NCBI RefSeq assembly: GCF_009720865.1
Contig: NZ_WNLA01000004.1
Location: 310,001-374,000, forward strand
Length of the DNA: 64,000 nucleotides
Origin: Pseudoduganella ginsengisoli
Lineage (GTDB): Bacteria > Pseudomonadota > Gammaproteobacteria > Burkholderiales > Burkholderiaceae_D
Direction of reading: 5' to 3'
Position 1 is the first letter of the stretch; the number at the start of each line of letters is the position of its first letter. Made by a program: the position numbers and the translations under genes. This document shows, one piece after another, positions 54,068-62,954 of this stretch. The notes beneath the pieces are model-generated. The model was not told where the DNA came from and searched no databases. It worked only from the letters and a program-made list of their open reading frames with translations.

Positions 54068-56440
54068 CTAGCGCGCACCGCAGCCCGCGACAGTACACAG
54101 GTTCACCATGCGCCGCGCATCGAGCACAGTGATCACGCCATCGGCATCCAGGTCGCAGGCAAGGCCGCAGGCCGAGGCATTGACCGTCAGGTTGAGGTCG
54201 GCCAGCAAGCGGGCGACATCGCGCTGGTCGACGACACCGTCATGTGTCACGTCACCCATCAGCAACGGAAGCAGCGGCAATGGCGCCATCACCATGCCGA
54301 TCGTAGGCGTGCCGATGGGGATGGTCTTCACGATGCGTCCGGTCAGCGTCGACAGGACAACCACCGAGCGGTCCGTCTCGAAGGAAACATAGGCGCGCGT
54401 ACCGTCGGGTGTGAGCGCAATTTCCTTCGGCCCGTTCAAGCCGTTCAGGCCGGTGCTCCCGGTCACGGTCAGCGTCGTGGTGTCAATGGTGTCGATCCGG
54501 CCCTGATAGGCGCCCACCCATACCGAGAGTAAAGCCTTCTTGCCGTCGGGCGTCAGGGCGATGCCCTCCGGCCGGTTGCCGGTGGCGATTCGTCCTGCCA
54601 TCGCCTGGCCGATGGTATCGACCACCGCAACGTTGTTGTGGTCACGGCTGACGACATAAACGCGGTCTCCCCCTGGGCTGGCTGCCAGATGATGGGGGCC
54701 GTCGTCTATCGCCACCGATCCCAGCACGCGCAGTGCCGGAGTCGAGACAGTCAGCAGCTCGCCGTCATCGGTACTGACATACAGTCGTCGTCCATCCAGG
54801 CTGGACACGATGCCATCGGCAAAGCCGCTGGTGCCAAGGTCGAACTGCGTTACCGTCCTGGCGCCGGTATCGACCACCGCCAGCGCATCGGTGGCGCCAA
54901 TGAGCCGTGCGGGAATGGTCAGGTACAGCCGGTCGCCGGATGGGGACTGGGCCATGGCAGTGGGCACATCGGGAAGCGTGAGCGTAGCCAGCACATCATG
55001 TGTGGCGGGATTGGTAATGAGGAATGAACTGCCTACTACCGAGTACAGCTGCCTGCCGTCCGGGCTGATCGCCAATGGGGAGCTGCCGCGCAGATTGTCG
55101 TCGAACGCGATGTTGGTGCCGGCATCGATTACTTCGGTCAGGGCATTATCGCGCTGGGTGACGTAGACATGGCATGCCGGCACATCGCAGGCGCGCCTGG
55201 CGAGCGCGGAGACCTGGAAACTCATGGTGGTGGACTGGTCGTCTGCCGGATAGCCGGGCGTTCCGCCATCGTCCGTTACGGTGACGGTGATGGTGGCCTT
55301 CCTCACGGCGCCTGGTGCGGCGCGGTAGTGCAGCGTTGCCGTGCTGTCGCCCGGATGATAGATCAGCTCGGGTGCTGGGATGACGGCTGTGTCGGAACTC
55401 ACCGCACTCAGGTGCAATGCCTGCATTTCTCCGTCAGTGCCATCACCGATGCCGGTCAGGGTCAATGTACGCACGCCGTAAGCCGCTGTGATGGGCGCCT
55501 GCGCCGGCAGCGCGTCGATGGTTGGGGCGCCCGGTGGAACGAAGGGAATGCGCGTGTGGACCAGATGCACGATTGTGCCGCTGCTGCTGGCATCGATCCG
55601 GTCGTACCGCGACGGCGGCAACACGCCGCTGGCGCTGTTCATGCCATTGCTTACGCTCAGCGTCACGCTTGCGCCGCCGGCGCTGATGGTCCTGGTCATC
55701 GGCGCGCAGGTGGTGGGACTGGGACAATACAGCCCAGTTGGCCAGAGGCTGTCGCTGTTGTTGAATGTGGCGTCTCCGCCAGGGATATTCAGCGTCTTGT
55801 CGACCGAAACAGTGTGCTCAGTCGTCGTCACCTGGGCGAGACCCGAAGCGCCGCTGCTGGCGGTGCGGAAAAATGCATGCACATAGCTGTCGGCGGACTT
55901 CCTGACTTCCAGCAGTTTCGGGCCGAACACACGGCCGTCGAATTTTTGTATCCACAGGTCCGCGTAGTCACTGGAAAGAAGGGGCGATGTATATTGCATG
56001 CCCACAAAATAAATGCCTGGCGTGAAGTCAAACAGACGGTCGAAGTTGCCGCCGTCGTCAGAACTGAAAGTGATCTTGACGCTGACCGGCGAGACGATCT
56101 GGAACTGCGCATAGCTTACATTCTTCGATTCATTGACACCCATGGGTATCAGGCTGTCCGTAAAGCCAGCCATGCTGCCGGAGGTGATGGCAAACGGCTG
56201 TACGACGCGGCTGGTGGAACGTATGTTGACGGTAAGAGGACCGTCGGGCAGGGGCGGAGTCACCTGTGCATAGGCTGCAGCGTCCAGCAGCAAGGCACCG
56301 GCAACGACCGCGCTCCAGCCCCTCTTTCCACGGAAAGTGCGCGGGAAATTGGCATCCCGCGGCAATTTCGGCAGGGTCCCTGTTGCACAGAACCGCATGG
56401 CAAGGTGCAGGCTGGCTGCCATTTCGATGAGGGTTCTCAT
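54068..56440 (-). CDS. Exported beta-propeller protein with C-terminal dockerin-like repeats
   Basis: 790 aa; GGAGG 5 nt before the ATG supports the start. A long N-region with signal peptide (hydrophobic WSAVVAGALLLDAAAYAQ, cleavage near residue 59) is followed by beta-rich domains (60-420). A YVTN/cytochrome-D1-type propeller (about 430-710) has repeats such as PLAISPDGRQLYSVV, YVVSRDHNNVAVVDT, GIALTPDGKKALLSV and EIALTPDGTRAYVSFETDRSVVVL. The last 65 residues are two Ca-loop units, GDVTHDGVVDQRDVARLL and CDLDADGVITVLDARRMVNL, the pattern of dockerin type I, ending CTVAGCGAR. The gene is in an operon with a cohesin-like protein and another dockerin protein. Confidence 0.85.
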   Translation of the reverse strand: MRTLIEMAASLHLAMRFCATGTLPKLPRDANFPRTFRGKRGWSAVVAGALLLDAAAYAQVTPPLPDGPLTVNIRSTSRVVQPFAITSGSMAGFTDSLIPMGVNESKNVSYAQFQIVSPVSVKITFSSDDGGNFDRLFDFTPGIYFVGMQYTSPLLSSDYADLWIQKFDGRVFGPKLLEVRKSADSYVHAFFRTASSGASGLAQVTTTEHTVSVDKTLNIPGGDATFNNSDSLWPTGLYCPSPTTCAPMTRTISAGGASVTLSVSNGMNSASGVLPPSRYDRIDASSSGTIVHLVHTRIPFVPPGAPTIDALPAQAPITAAYGVRTLTLTGIGDGTDGEMQALHLSAVSSDTAVIPAPELIYHPGDSTATLHYRAAPGAVRKATITVTVTDDGGTPGYPADDQSTTMSFQVSALARRACDVPACHVYVTQRDNALTEVIDAGTNIAFDDNLRGSSPLAISPDGRQLYSVVGSSFLITNPATHDVLATLTLPDVPTAMAQSPSGDRLYLTIPARLIGATDALAVVDTGARTVTQFDLGTSGFADGIVSSLDGRRLYVSTDDGELLTVSTPALRVLGSVAIDDGPHHLAASPGGDRVYVVSRDHNNVAVVDTIGQAMAGRIATGNRPEGIALTPDGKKALLSVWVGAYQGRIDTIDTTTLTVTGSTGLNGLNGPKEIALTPDGTRAYVSFETDRSVVVLSTLTGRIVKTIPIGTPTIGMVMAPLPLLPLLMGDVTHDGVVDQRDVARLLADLNLTVNASACGLACDLDADGVITVLDARRMVNLCTVAGCGAR

Positions 56441-56565
56441 GATGCCTCCAAACGTGGTGATGGCCGGGACTGAATGGCAGGGAAAGCAGCCGTGGCTTGC
56501 CTGTCAGTTCATCGCGCATCGAATTCGCCGCGATTGTGCCGCGAACGCCCAGGCAGCCCCGCTGC

Positions 56566-57228
56566 TCATGGGCCGGGACGTTTCGTGGCGCTGCGGCGAC
56601 ACACGCGTCCGGCGATGGCGGCACTCACCAGCCCCAGCAGCAGTAACGGACCCGTGCCGGGCTCCGGTATGGTGAGCTGAAGCAGCGCGTCCGGCACATC
56701 GGGCAAGCGGTTGCCGGCGCCGTCGGCCAGTACGGCCATGCGTGTGCCGATGTTGGTCGTCATGTCGACGAAACCGGGATTGTAGGCATATAGCCCCACG
56801 GTCGCGAGGTGGAAGCTGTTGCCCTGTAATTCGTCGAGATAGGGGCCGGTGCAAAAACTGCAGCCGGCAGCGCTGGTTTCCAGCAGTGAAACGGCGCTGA
56901 TGTGCAGCACGCCGGGCGCAGTCAGGGCCATCGAAGCCAGTGCTTCACCGGCCGCCACGTTGCCCAATGCCGGACCCCAGCCGGCGGGCGCAATGTCGAT
57001 TTTCTGGAAGGCTTGCGGATCGAATTCCAGGTCCATTTCAAACGCCCCCAGCGTCCTGCCGGGGGCACCGGATGTCAGGCCGATCAGGTTGATGTCAATG
57101 AACACGTCGTCGAACCGGTGTATCAGCAAGCCCGATTGGGGAAACAGCGAAAGGGCCAGTGCATGGGCCGGCGGGACGGGCATTGCCATGCATAGCAGCA
57201 TGGCCAGGACGAGCAGCGATTTTTTCAT
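56566..57228 (-). CDS. PEP-CTERM protein with cohesin-like domain
   Basis: 220 aa from the ATG at 57228 (AAGGAG 8 nt upstream). Signal peptide MKKSLLVLAMLLCMAMPVPPAHA. The body holds FDDVFIDINLIGL and LGAFEMDLEFDPQAFQKIDI, which match the cohesin-domain pattern of a strand with F-D-L/M-D-x-x-F/Y-D-P, then a Cys pair (GCSFCTG). The C-terminus is a PEP-CTERM sorting signal: IPEPGTGPLLLLGLVSAAIAG followed by RVCRRSATKR. An exosortase would cut and anchor it, though none is in this window. As the possible scaffold for the two dockerin proteins next to it, it is the centre of the locus. Confidence 0.8.
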   Translation of the reverse strand: MKKSLLVLAMLLCMAMPVPPAHALALSLFPQSGLLIHRFDDVFIDINLIGLTSGAPGRTLGAFEMDLEFDPQAFQKIDIAPAGWGPALGNVAAGEALASMALTAPGVLHISAVSLLETSAAGCSFCTGPYLDELQGNSFHLATVGLYAYNPGFVDMTTNIGTRMAVLADGAGNRLPDVPDALLQLTIPEPGTGPLLLLGLVSAAIAGRVCRRSATKRPGP

Positions 57229-57247
57229 GGCAGTTTCTCCTTGGGAG

Positions 57248-58981
57248 TCAGCGGGCACATTGGGTTTTGCTGCACAGCAGGACCAGGCGGCGCGCATCGA
57301 GCACGGTGATACGGCCGTCGAGGTCGAGGTCGCGCGGGTCGCCGCCCGCCGTGGCGTCGGTGTCCAGGCCGCTCAAAATGATGTCCAGGTCGTTGCGGTC
57401 GATCCTGCCGTCGCCGTCCAGGTCACCGGTCGCATGCGAGGGCAAGGTATAGCTCACCGCCAGTTCCGAATAGTCGACCATGCTGTCGTCGCCGATGATC
57501 AGGTCGAGGTGGCCGCTGGCCAGCACGCCAAGCAGGTTGCGGTAAACGTCGGGCGCCGGCGCCTGCGAGCCGCCGGGGCCGCCGGTGCTGTCGCGCAGGC
57601 GCAGCGGCACCTTGGCCAGGTTGAGGTGCACCAGGTAATCGACGCCCGCCCGCGGTTCCGCGCCCAGCAGGTCGCGCAGCGCAATATATGGCAGGAACGG
57701 TTGCAAGCCGTCGCATTGCGCGGTCGGAGCGCAGGGTTCGCGCTCAGCCTCGGTGGCGGATACCGAATCGTTGTAAAAAATGACGTCGTTTTTCACCAGG
57801 CTGTTGGTACCTCGCAGGCGCAGCGTCACCGTGGCGGCGGTGACTTGCGCCAATGGCGGCAGCGCCAGCACATGTGTCAGGCCGACGGGACGGTCGCTGC
57901 CGCCGGTGTCGAGGCCGGCACCGCCGTGCTGGCCCAGCTGGCCCGCGAAATATGCCAGCACGCGCTGGACGCGGGGCGACGTGTAAGCATGGTCGGCAGT
58001 GTCGCCGGCGTGATAGCCGTCGTCGTCGCCGATACGGTTGTCGGTGAACCGGCCGGCATCGCCGGACAGGCCGTGGAAGCCCGTCAAGCCCTGTGCCTCT
58101 TCGCAGGCGCCCAGCGCGGCGCCCATCCCGGACCGGTCGTTCAGTGCCGCATTCCAGAAGCATTTGAATACTTCTTCCGAACCGCCGATCGGCAGGTTCA
58201 GGTTGCCGCCGATGTAGGTACGGGCGCCGGCGCCCATGATGGCCGGTTCCAGTGGCGCGTTATGGACCTGGCACGAATTAAAATACAGCAGCTTGCCGGC
58301 CAGCGTGCCGGCCGGCAGCGTGGCGAACCAGCTATTGGTCAACATGCCGTCGGCCAGCTGGATACCGTTCGGGTTGCCGTGGCCGATGTTGCCCAGCGCT
58401 TTCAGGCGCGGCGCCAGCAGGTAGTTGCGGATGTCCTGCACGCCGGCGGCACTGCCCAACAGGACGTCGCACGCATAGCCGGCAGCGGCGCCCAGCTCGC
58501 AGCCGCGCCGGACGCCGGCCGCGGCGGTGGCGATGAAGTCGACCGGGGTCTCGAACAGCATGTCGGCATCCTGGACCGTGAACGTGCCCGGCTCGAGATC
58601 GCTTTCCCGCTGCTGGTAGGCGGTGTCGACCGCGCTTACCACGTAGCCGGGGGCCAGCGTGATGCGGGCCGTATCGGCCTGGGAAATATTGGCGTGCGCC
58701 AGGTAGACCACCAGGTGCAGCGGTATGCCGTCTGGGGCGAACTGGACGCGTATCCTGGCCAGCAGATATGGCGTCGTACTGTGCTCCAGCAGCGTAGTGC
58801 GCACGATCCGTTCGACACGCACGCGGTCCAGCGCGGGAAATGCGGGATGGCTTGAGGGGAGGATTTCGACCCGGGTATCTTCATTGGCCGCCCATGCGGG
58901 CGGCGCAAGCAGCAGAACGGCCAGCAGCATGCTGCATGCAGCCTGCAATGCTGGGTGGAACAGGGATGCGGATGTTGGCAT
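57248..58981 (-). CDS. Exported caspase-fold (clan CD-like) putative peptidase with dockerin-like repeats
   Basis: 577 aa, start supported by AAGGAG. Signal peptide to about residue 31 (LLAVLLLAPPAWAA). Around residues 200-260 it has ALGNIGHGNPNGIQL and KLLYFNSCQVHNAPLEPAI, a His-Gly and a Ser-Cys motif at the spacing of caspase-fold enzymes such as gingipain, clostripain or CHAT proteins, suggesting a His/Cys dyad. It then has beta-rich and linker parts and a C-terminal dockerin-like pair GDLDGDGRIDRNDLDIIL and RDLDLDGRITVLDARRLVLL, ending LCSKTQCAR. The end matches that of the propeller protein, so both may bind the same partner. The stop is 19 bp before the cohesin-like gene. Confidence 0.78.
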   Translation of the reverse strand: MPTSASLFHPALQAACSMLLAVLLLAPPAWAANEDTRVEILPSSHPAFPALDRVRVERIVRTTLLEHSTTPYLLARIRVQFAPDGIPLHLVVYLAHANISQADTARITLAPGYVVSAVDTAYQQRESDLEPGTFTVQDADMLFETPVDFIATAAAGVRRGCELGAAAGYACDVLLGSAAGVQDIRNYLLAPRLKALGNIGHGNPNGIQLADGMLTNSWFATLPAGTLAGKLLYFNSCQVHNAPLEPAIMGAGARTYIGGNLNLPIGGSEEVFKCFWNAALNDRSGMGAALGACEEAQGLTGFHGLSGDAGRFTDNRIGDDDGYHAGDTADHAYTSPRVQRVLAYFAGQLGQHGGAGLDTGGSDRPVGLTHVLALPPLAQVTAATVTLRLRGTNSLVKNDVIFYNDSVSATEAEREPCAPTAQCDGLQPFLPYIALRDLLGAEPRAGVDYLVHLNLAKVPLRLRDSTGGPGGSQAPAPDVYRNLLGVLASGHLDLIIGDDSMVDYSELAVSYTLPSHATGDLDGDGRIDRNDLDIILSGLDTDATAGGDPRDLDLDGRITVLDARRLVLLCSKTQCAR

Positions 58982-58997
58982 GGCTGGCTCCTTGGGG

Positions 58998-60032
58998 TTA
59001 GCCGTCGGCGGGACGAGCGGGTGTCACTTCGGCGTGCGGACCGTGCAGGGAAAAACGGTATGGCGCCGGGATCAACAGCGCGGCCTCGCGGTAGTAATAA
59101 CGTGGTGCGGGCGGCACGTCTCCGCTGACGATGCTGGCGGGCCACAGCCGCTCGCCACCGGGGGCTTCGCGCATGCCGACCAGGTAAGCCGGGTACAGTT
59201 CGGTGGCGGCCATGACCGGCTGGCCGCGCAGCTCCAGCTGGAACGTGCGTGTTTCGGACGGCAGCAGCAGCGTCGCGGCCACCGTGGCGGCATGGCCGGC
59301 GGTGGCGCGCCGGCCGTAACCATCGGCGTGCGCCGTGCCGCTGTAAATGGCCTGGCCTTCGACGCTATGCCCCGTGGCGCGGAACAGCCGCTGTGCGGGG
59401 GAGCCTGGCGGCCCGGCCACGGCGTCGGTAAAGCACAGCCGGAAAAGCACGTCATGCAGCGCAACGTTGCCATTGTTGCGCAATCCGATTGCCATGCGCA
59501 GCACGTAGGCGCCGTTTTCCAGCGCCACCGTGTAGCGCGAGCGGATCTGCAGTCCCAGCACCTGCTGCAGGCCGGGACCGGCCATCAACCGGTCTGGTGA
59601 ACCATAGTAATTGCCGTAGCCCGTCATCAGCCAATGGCGCGCCGGGATGCTTGCCTGCCACCGGTAGGCCGGTTCAGGGCCTTCATGCCGCAGTGGATCG
59701 CCTGGCGAGATCTGCGGCAGCTTTGCCATTTCCATTTCCACGCCCGCCGCCGCGAGCGACAACGCCGGCGCGGCGTCCGCGCCAAACGCCGGCCAGAAGC
59801 GGCCTTGGCGGTCCAGCTCGGCGGGGAAGGGGGAACTGATCGCCGCGCCGGCCGCATGAAGCGCGGGGTTGGCCACTGCCGTGCCATGGTGCAATACGAT
59901 TGCGCCGGCGCGGCTTTGCAGCAAATCGCGTTCGGCCACTTGCGCTGTCGTAGGGCGTACACCCAAGGCAGCCAGCATGGCGCAGGCCAGATACAGAATG
60001 CGTTGACGCGGTTTAGAGGGCTTGTATCGCAT
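58998..60032 (-). CDS. Exported protein of unknown function
   Basis: 344 aa from the ATG at 60032 (GGAG upstream). A signal peptide (RILYLACAMLAALGVRPTTAQ, residues 10-30) is followed by a beta-rich globular domain with YRWQASIPARHWLMTGYGNYYG, SRYTVALENGAYVLRMAIGLRNNGNVALHDVLFRLCFTDA and LLLPSETRTFQLELRGQPV. The second segment resembles a proteins-with-NEW3/DUF11-like beta sandwich. No catalytic motif is seen. Its stop is 16 bp before the caspase-dockerin gene, so it is the first gene of that operon. Confidence 0.75.
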   Translation of the reverse strand: MRYKPSKPRQRILYLACAMLAALGVRPTTAQVAERDLLQSRAGAIVLHHGTAVANPALHAAGAAISSPFPAELDRQGRFWPAFGADAAPALSLAAAGVEMEMAKLPQISPGDPLRHEGPEPAYRWQASIPARHWLMTGYGNYYGSPDRLMAGPGLQQVLGLQIRSRYTVALENGAYVLRMAIGLRNNGNVALHDVLFRLCFTDAVAGPPGSPAQRLFRATGHSVEGQAIYSGTAHADGYGRRATAGHAATVAATLLLPSETRTFQLELRGQPVMAATELYPAYLVGMREAPGGERLWPASIVSGDVPPAPRYYYREAALLIPAPYRFSLHGPHAEVTPARPADG

Positions 60033-60374
60033 GACGGGCTCCAGGCATGGAGGGAAGATGCAGTTTCCATGCCTATCGCTGTCGGCTGGGGGGCACCATG
60101 CGCCTGGCAATACGCCCCTGGCAGCGCTCCGCCGGTTGGCAACTTCACCGACACCGCTGGCCGGCTCGGTTCAGCTTGCCAGCGCCGCCAGTTATGGGGG
60201 CAATGCGGGGCGTGCTAACGAGCCGGGCGCCCCAGGGGGCCGGATCGCGTGGCCGCGCAGTGGCCAGCGAGTGTATGAAACGCTGACATGGATGCCGGCT
60301 ATCGTCGCCGCGCTATCGGCAGCGGCAGTGTTATGGCGGGCGGCGCCTCGTTTGGGGCACGGCATGCCATGTGT
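60033..60374. other. Gene-free gap of 342 bp upstream of the operon
   Basis: Probably carries the promoter of the dockerin/cohesin operon and the end of the HAF gene. No FNR box of the TTGAT-N4-ATCAA form was spotted. Plus-strand frames cross it but show no family features. Confidence 0.4.
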
Positions 60375-61505
60375 TTACAGCAGCGGCTGTGGCCGGAACT
60401 TCATGGCGCCTCGCGGCATAGTGGATGGGCAAATCAGGCGGCGTAAGCTGTTTGCCCGCAATAGCGCCAGGCCGGCCAGTACCATGAGCCACGCCTGAGG
60501 CTCGGGTATCGCGGCGGGAGTAAGCAGCAGGGCCTGGCAGCCGGAGCCGTTGCATCCCCACGCGGCGATTTGATGCCGGTCGTTGATGCCGCGCGCGCCG
60601 GTGATGGACCAATTTCCCGGCCCCTCGACCAGGGTATTCAGATCAAGAAGATGTCCGTCCGTAAACAGATATCCGGTACTTCCGCCGGTTTGCCGCCTCT
60701 CGGTTCCGACCACTTCGCCCCAATTGTTGATGTCGTAGCCGACACTGTCATTGAACGGGCTTCCCAGCAGGCCGATATCGGCCACCGCGCCGCCGGAAAA
60801 AATCACCGAGCGATCGTGATAACCGCCATTAATCTGCACCAGGGAATATCCGACCGCATCTTTCCGGTCATTGACGGCGTTGGCGCCGCTGACCGGGCTG
60901 CCGGGCAAGGTATCCAGTGCGGTGATGGTGCCATTTTCGTAGCGCACGGCGCTGGCCTTCCCCAGTTCGGAAGTGTCTGACATACCTACCGCGACGCCGG
61001 CATCGTTGATGTCATTGGCCGAACTTCGGCGGCCGCCCAGCGTGGGCAATCCCTGCATGACGCCGTTCGCGTAGATAAAGCCGAAGGCATACTGGTTTGG
61101 ATAGTCGAATGGACTGGTATCGATCATGCCGGCCACCATGCCGCGATTGTTGATCGCATAGCCATAGCCGGTTTGCTGGCCCAGCGCGCCCAGCGTTGTT
61201 GTGGCGCCGTTCTTGTAAATGAAGGGCTCCGCGTGGCCGAAGCCGGAGTAAACCGTGCCTGTCACCATGCGGCTATCGTTGATGCCTCCGACTTCGACAT
61301 AATTGCCGGTAAGGCTGCCAAGATTCGTCAGCACACCTTCACTGAATATAAATGCGTTGCCGGCGATGTCGCCGGCCTGGTTGATGGAGAGGCCAGCGTA
61401 AGCGGTCCCGGAAGCGCCCGTGGGTGTGATGGTGTAGCGCTGCGCCGCCTGGATGTTCAGCGCGGGCAATACGAGGGCGAGTAGCCAGCAGGCGCGAAAG
61501 TTCAT
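60375..61505 (-). CDS. HAF-repeat PEP-CTERM protein
   Basis: 376 aa, ATG at 61505 with AGGAG 8 nt upstream. Signal peptide to about residue 20 (MNFRACWLLALVLPALNIQA). The body consists of HAF repeats of the form G-x-N-D-x-G-x-V-x-G: SINQAGDIAGNAFIF, GINDSRMVTGTVYSG, AINNRGMVAGMID, DINDAGVAVGMSD, DINNWGEVVGTE, GINDRHQIAAWG. The C-terminus has PEP-CTERM IPEPQAWLMVLAGLALLRANSLRR, but a tail of about 20 residues follows the usual Arg end. It is on the same strand as the dockerin operon and may share its surface role. Confidence 0.82.
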   Translation of the reverse strand: MNFRACWLLALVLPALNIQAAQRYTITPTGASGTAYAGLSINQAGDIAGNAFIFSEGVLTNLGSLTGNYVEVGGINDSRMVTGTVYSGFGHAEPFIYKNGATTTLGALGQQTGYGYAINNRGMVAGMIDTSPFDYPNQYAFGFIYANGVMQGLPTLGGRRSSANDINDAGVAVGMSDTSELGKASAVRYENGTITALDTLPGSPVSGANAVNDRKDAVGYSLVQINGGYHDRSVIFSGGAVADIGLLGSPFNDSVGYDINNWGEVVGTERRQTGGSTGYLFTDGHLLDLNTLVEGPGNWSITGARGINDRHQIAAWGCNGSGCQALLLTPAAIPEPQAWLMVLAGLALLRANSLRRLICPSTMPRGAMKFRPQPLL

Positions 61506-62061
61506 GAGGTTTCTCCTGAAATGCAGACTGGATTGGCCTGTTACGTGCTCGATCTTGTCAAACACGGGCAGCGCAAGGTTTGCGCCCGCTCAAATGTGCG
61601 TGCTGTTTTCAGAGTGAAGCGCGTAGCACCATCCTGCGCAGTTTCGCCATGCCGCCCGGCCAGTTGCCCGCCTTGACGACGCCGCGCTGGCGACCTTCAG
61701 CCTTTTCCCTTTTCGCGTCATCGCTGGTCGCCTGTATAGACATTTTCCTGTGCGCGGCCTTGGCCGGCGCAGGTTTTTCTACACAGCGTCCTCTGAATTT
61801 TATTCGTTAAAAACAGAAATTTCCCATTAGACAGCGCTGTCTTAGCTGTGGTTACAAGCCATTAACTATTAAAGTAAAAGCAATGTTAAATAAGTGTTAA
61901 TACGGTATACACACGATCGGCATTGCAATATAATTAATTAGAAATCGCATAAGCTTATTATAAAAATAATTTCTCACGCCTGCCGCGCATTGGCGCCAGG
62001 CCGATGCCGGACATGCGACCGACTGCTTGATGGCTCATGGTTTGCTCTTGAAAGAGGCGAA
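61506..62061. other. AT-rich gene-free gap of about 555 bp
   Basis: The segment from 61800 to 61985 falls well below the genome GC and has AT runs (TTAAATAAGTGTTAATA and similar). It divides the minus-strand exported-protein block from the plus-strand CysE-oxygenase pair and likely contains two promoters. A 76-codon plus frame (61580-61810) has no ribosome site or known features. Confidence 0.5.
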
Positions 62062-62883
62062 ATGACGGTGATATTGGACGACGTTGCTTATGGTGCCGGC
62101 TTGATGGCCAGACAGAACAGGATCTGGGATCAGATGCGGGCCGAATTGCAATTGCTGGGTTCAAGCGAACCCGCCGCGCAGGCGTATTTGCACAGCATTC
62201 TCGGCGCTGCCGCCGATTTCCAGTCCGCGCTGGCGGCGCTGCTTTCCCACCATTTATTCAGCACCGGGCACAACGGCGAAGCCTATCCGGACATCGTCGG
62301 GCGCATCATCAGTCAATGCCGGGAGCTGTGTGATGCAGCGGCGGCCGATCTTGAAGCGTTCTGCGAACGCGATCCCGCTTCGCAGGGTGTACTGCAGGTG
62401 TTCTTTTTCAGTAAGGGCTTCCTTGCATTGCAGTCGTACCGCGTCAGCCATGTGTTGTGGCTGCGCGGCCAGCATCTGTCGGCCCATATGCTGCAAATGA
62501 AGACTTCCCTGGTATGCGCAGTCGATATCCATCCTGCCGCCCGCCTGGGCCAGGGCATCTTCCTTGACCACGCGACGGGACTGGTGATCGGTGAAACCAC
62601 CGTGGTCGAGGATGAGGTATCCATCCTGCACGAAGTCACGTTGGGCGGCACCGGCAAGCATCGCGGCGACCGCCATCCGAAAATCCGCCGGGGCGCGCTG
62701 CTGTGCGCCGGCGCAAAAATCCTTGGCAATATCGAAGTGGGTGAGGGCGCCAAGGTCGGCGCCGGCAGTGTTGTGCTGCGCGATGTCCCTGCCCACATGA
62801 CCGTGGCCGGCGTTCCCGCCAGGACGGTTGGTTTTTCCCGCCTGAATGCGGCGATCGAAATGGATCAGGCACTCAATGACTAG
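62062..62883 (+). CDS. cysE: Serine O-acetyltransferase (CysE type)
   Basis: 273 aa; AGAGG 5 nt upstream fixes the ATG at 62062. It has the N-terminal helical SATase part (about 1-125) and the left-handed hexapeptide beta-helix with DIHPAARLGQGIFLDHATGLVIGETTVVEDEVSILHEVTLGGTGK (the catalytic His and Asp-His pair), KIRRGALLCAGAKILGNIEVGEGAKVGAGSVVL and AGVPAR. It acetylates Ser with acetyl-CoA to give O-acetylserine, the entry to cysteine or, in secondary metabolism, to other beta-substituted alanines. It precedes the SyrB2-like oxygenase by 71 bp and may be co-transcribed. Confidence 0.9.
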   Translation: MTVILDDVAYGAGLMARQNRIWDQMRAELQLLGSSEPAAQAYLHSILGAAADFQSALAALLSHHLFSTGHNGEAYPDIVGRIISQCRELCDAAAADLEAFCERDPASQGVLQVFFFSKGFLALQSYRVSHVLWLRGQHLSAHMLQMKTSLVCAVDIHPAARLGQGIFLDHATGLVIGETTVVEDEVSILHEVTLGGTGKHRGDRHPKIRRGALLCAGAKILGNIEVGEGAKVGAGSVVLRDVPAHMTVAGVPARTVGFSRLNAAIEMDQALND

Positions 62884-62954
62884 GCCGTGCCGCGCCCGCG
62901 CAATACCGATGTAACGCAGTTTGTTTTTGTTAAATCATTCGAGGAGATATACCG

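Noticed and set aside
55169..56473. 434-codon plus-strand frame opposite the propeller gene
   Set aside because: The minus strand has signal peptide, propeller and dockerin-like repeats and a GGAGG site; the plus frame lacks known features.
56849..58855. 668-codon plus-strand frame opposite the caspase-dockerin gene
   Set aside because: Val/Gln/Ala/Arg shadow text with no motif, opposite a gene with signal peptide and conserved C-terminal repeats.
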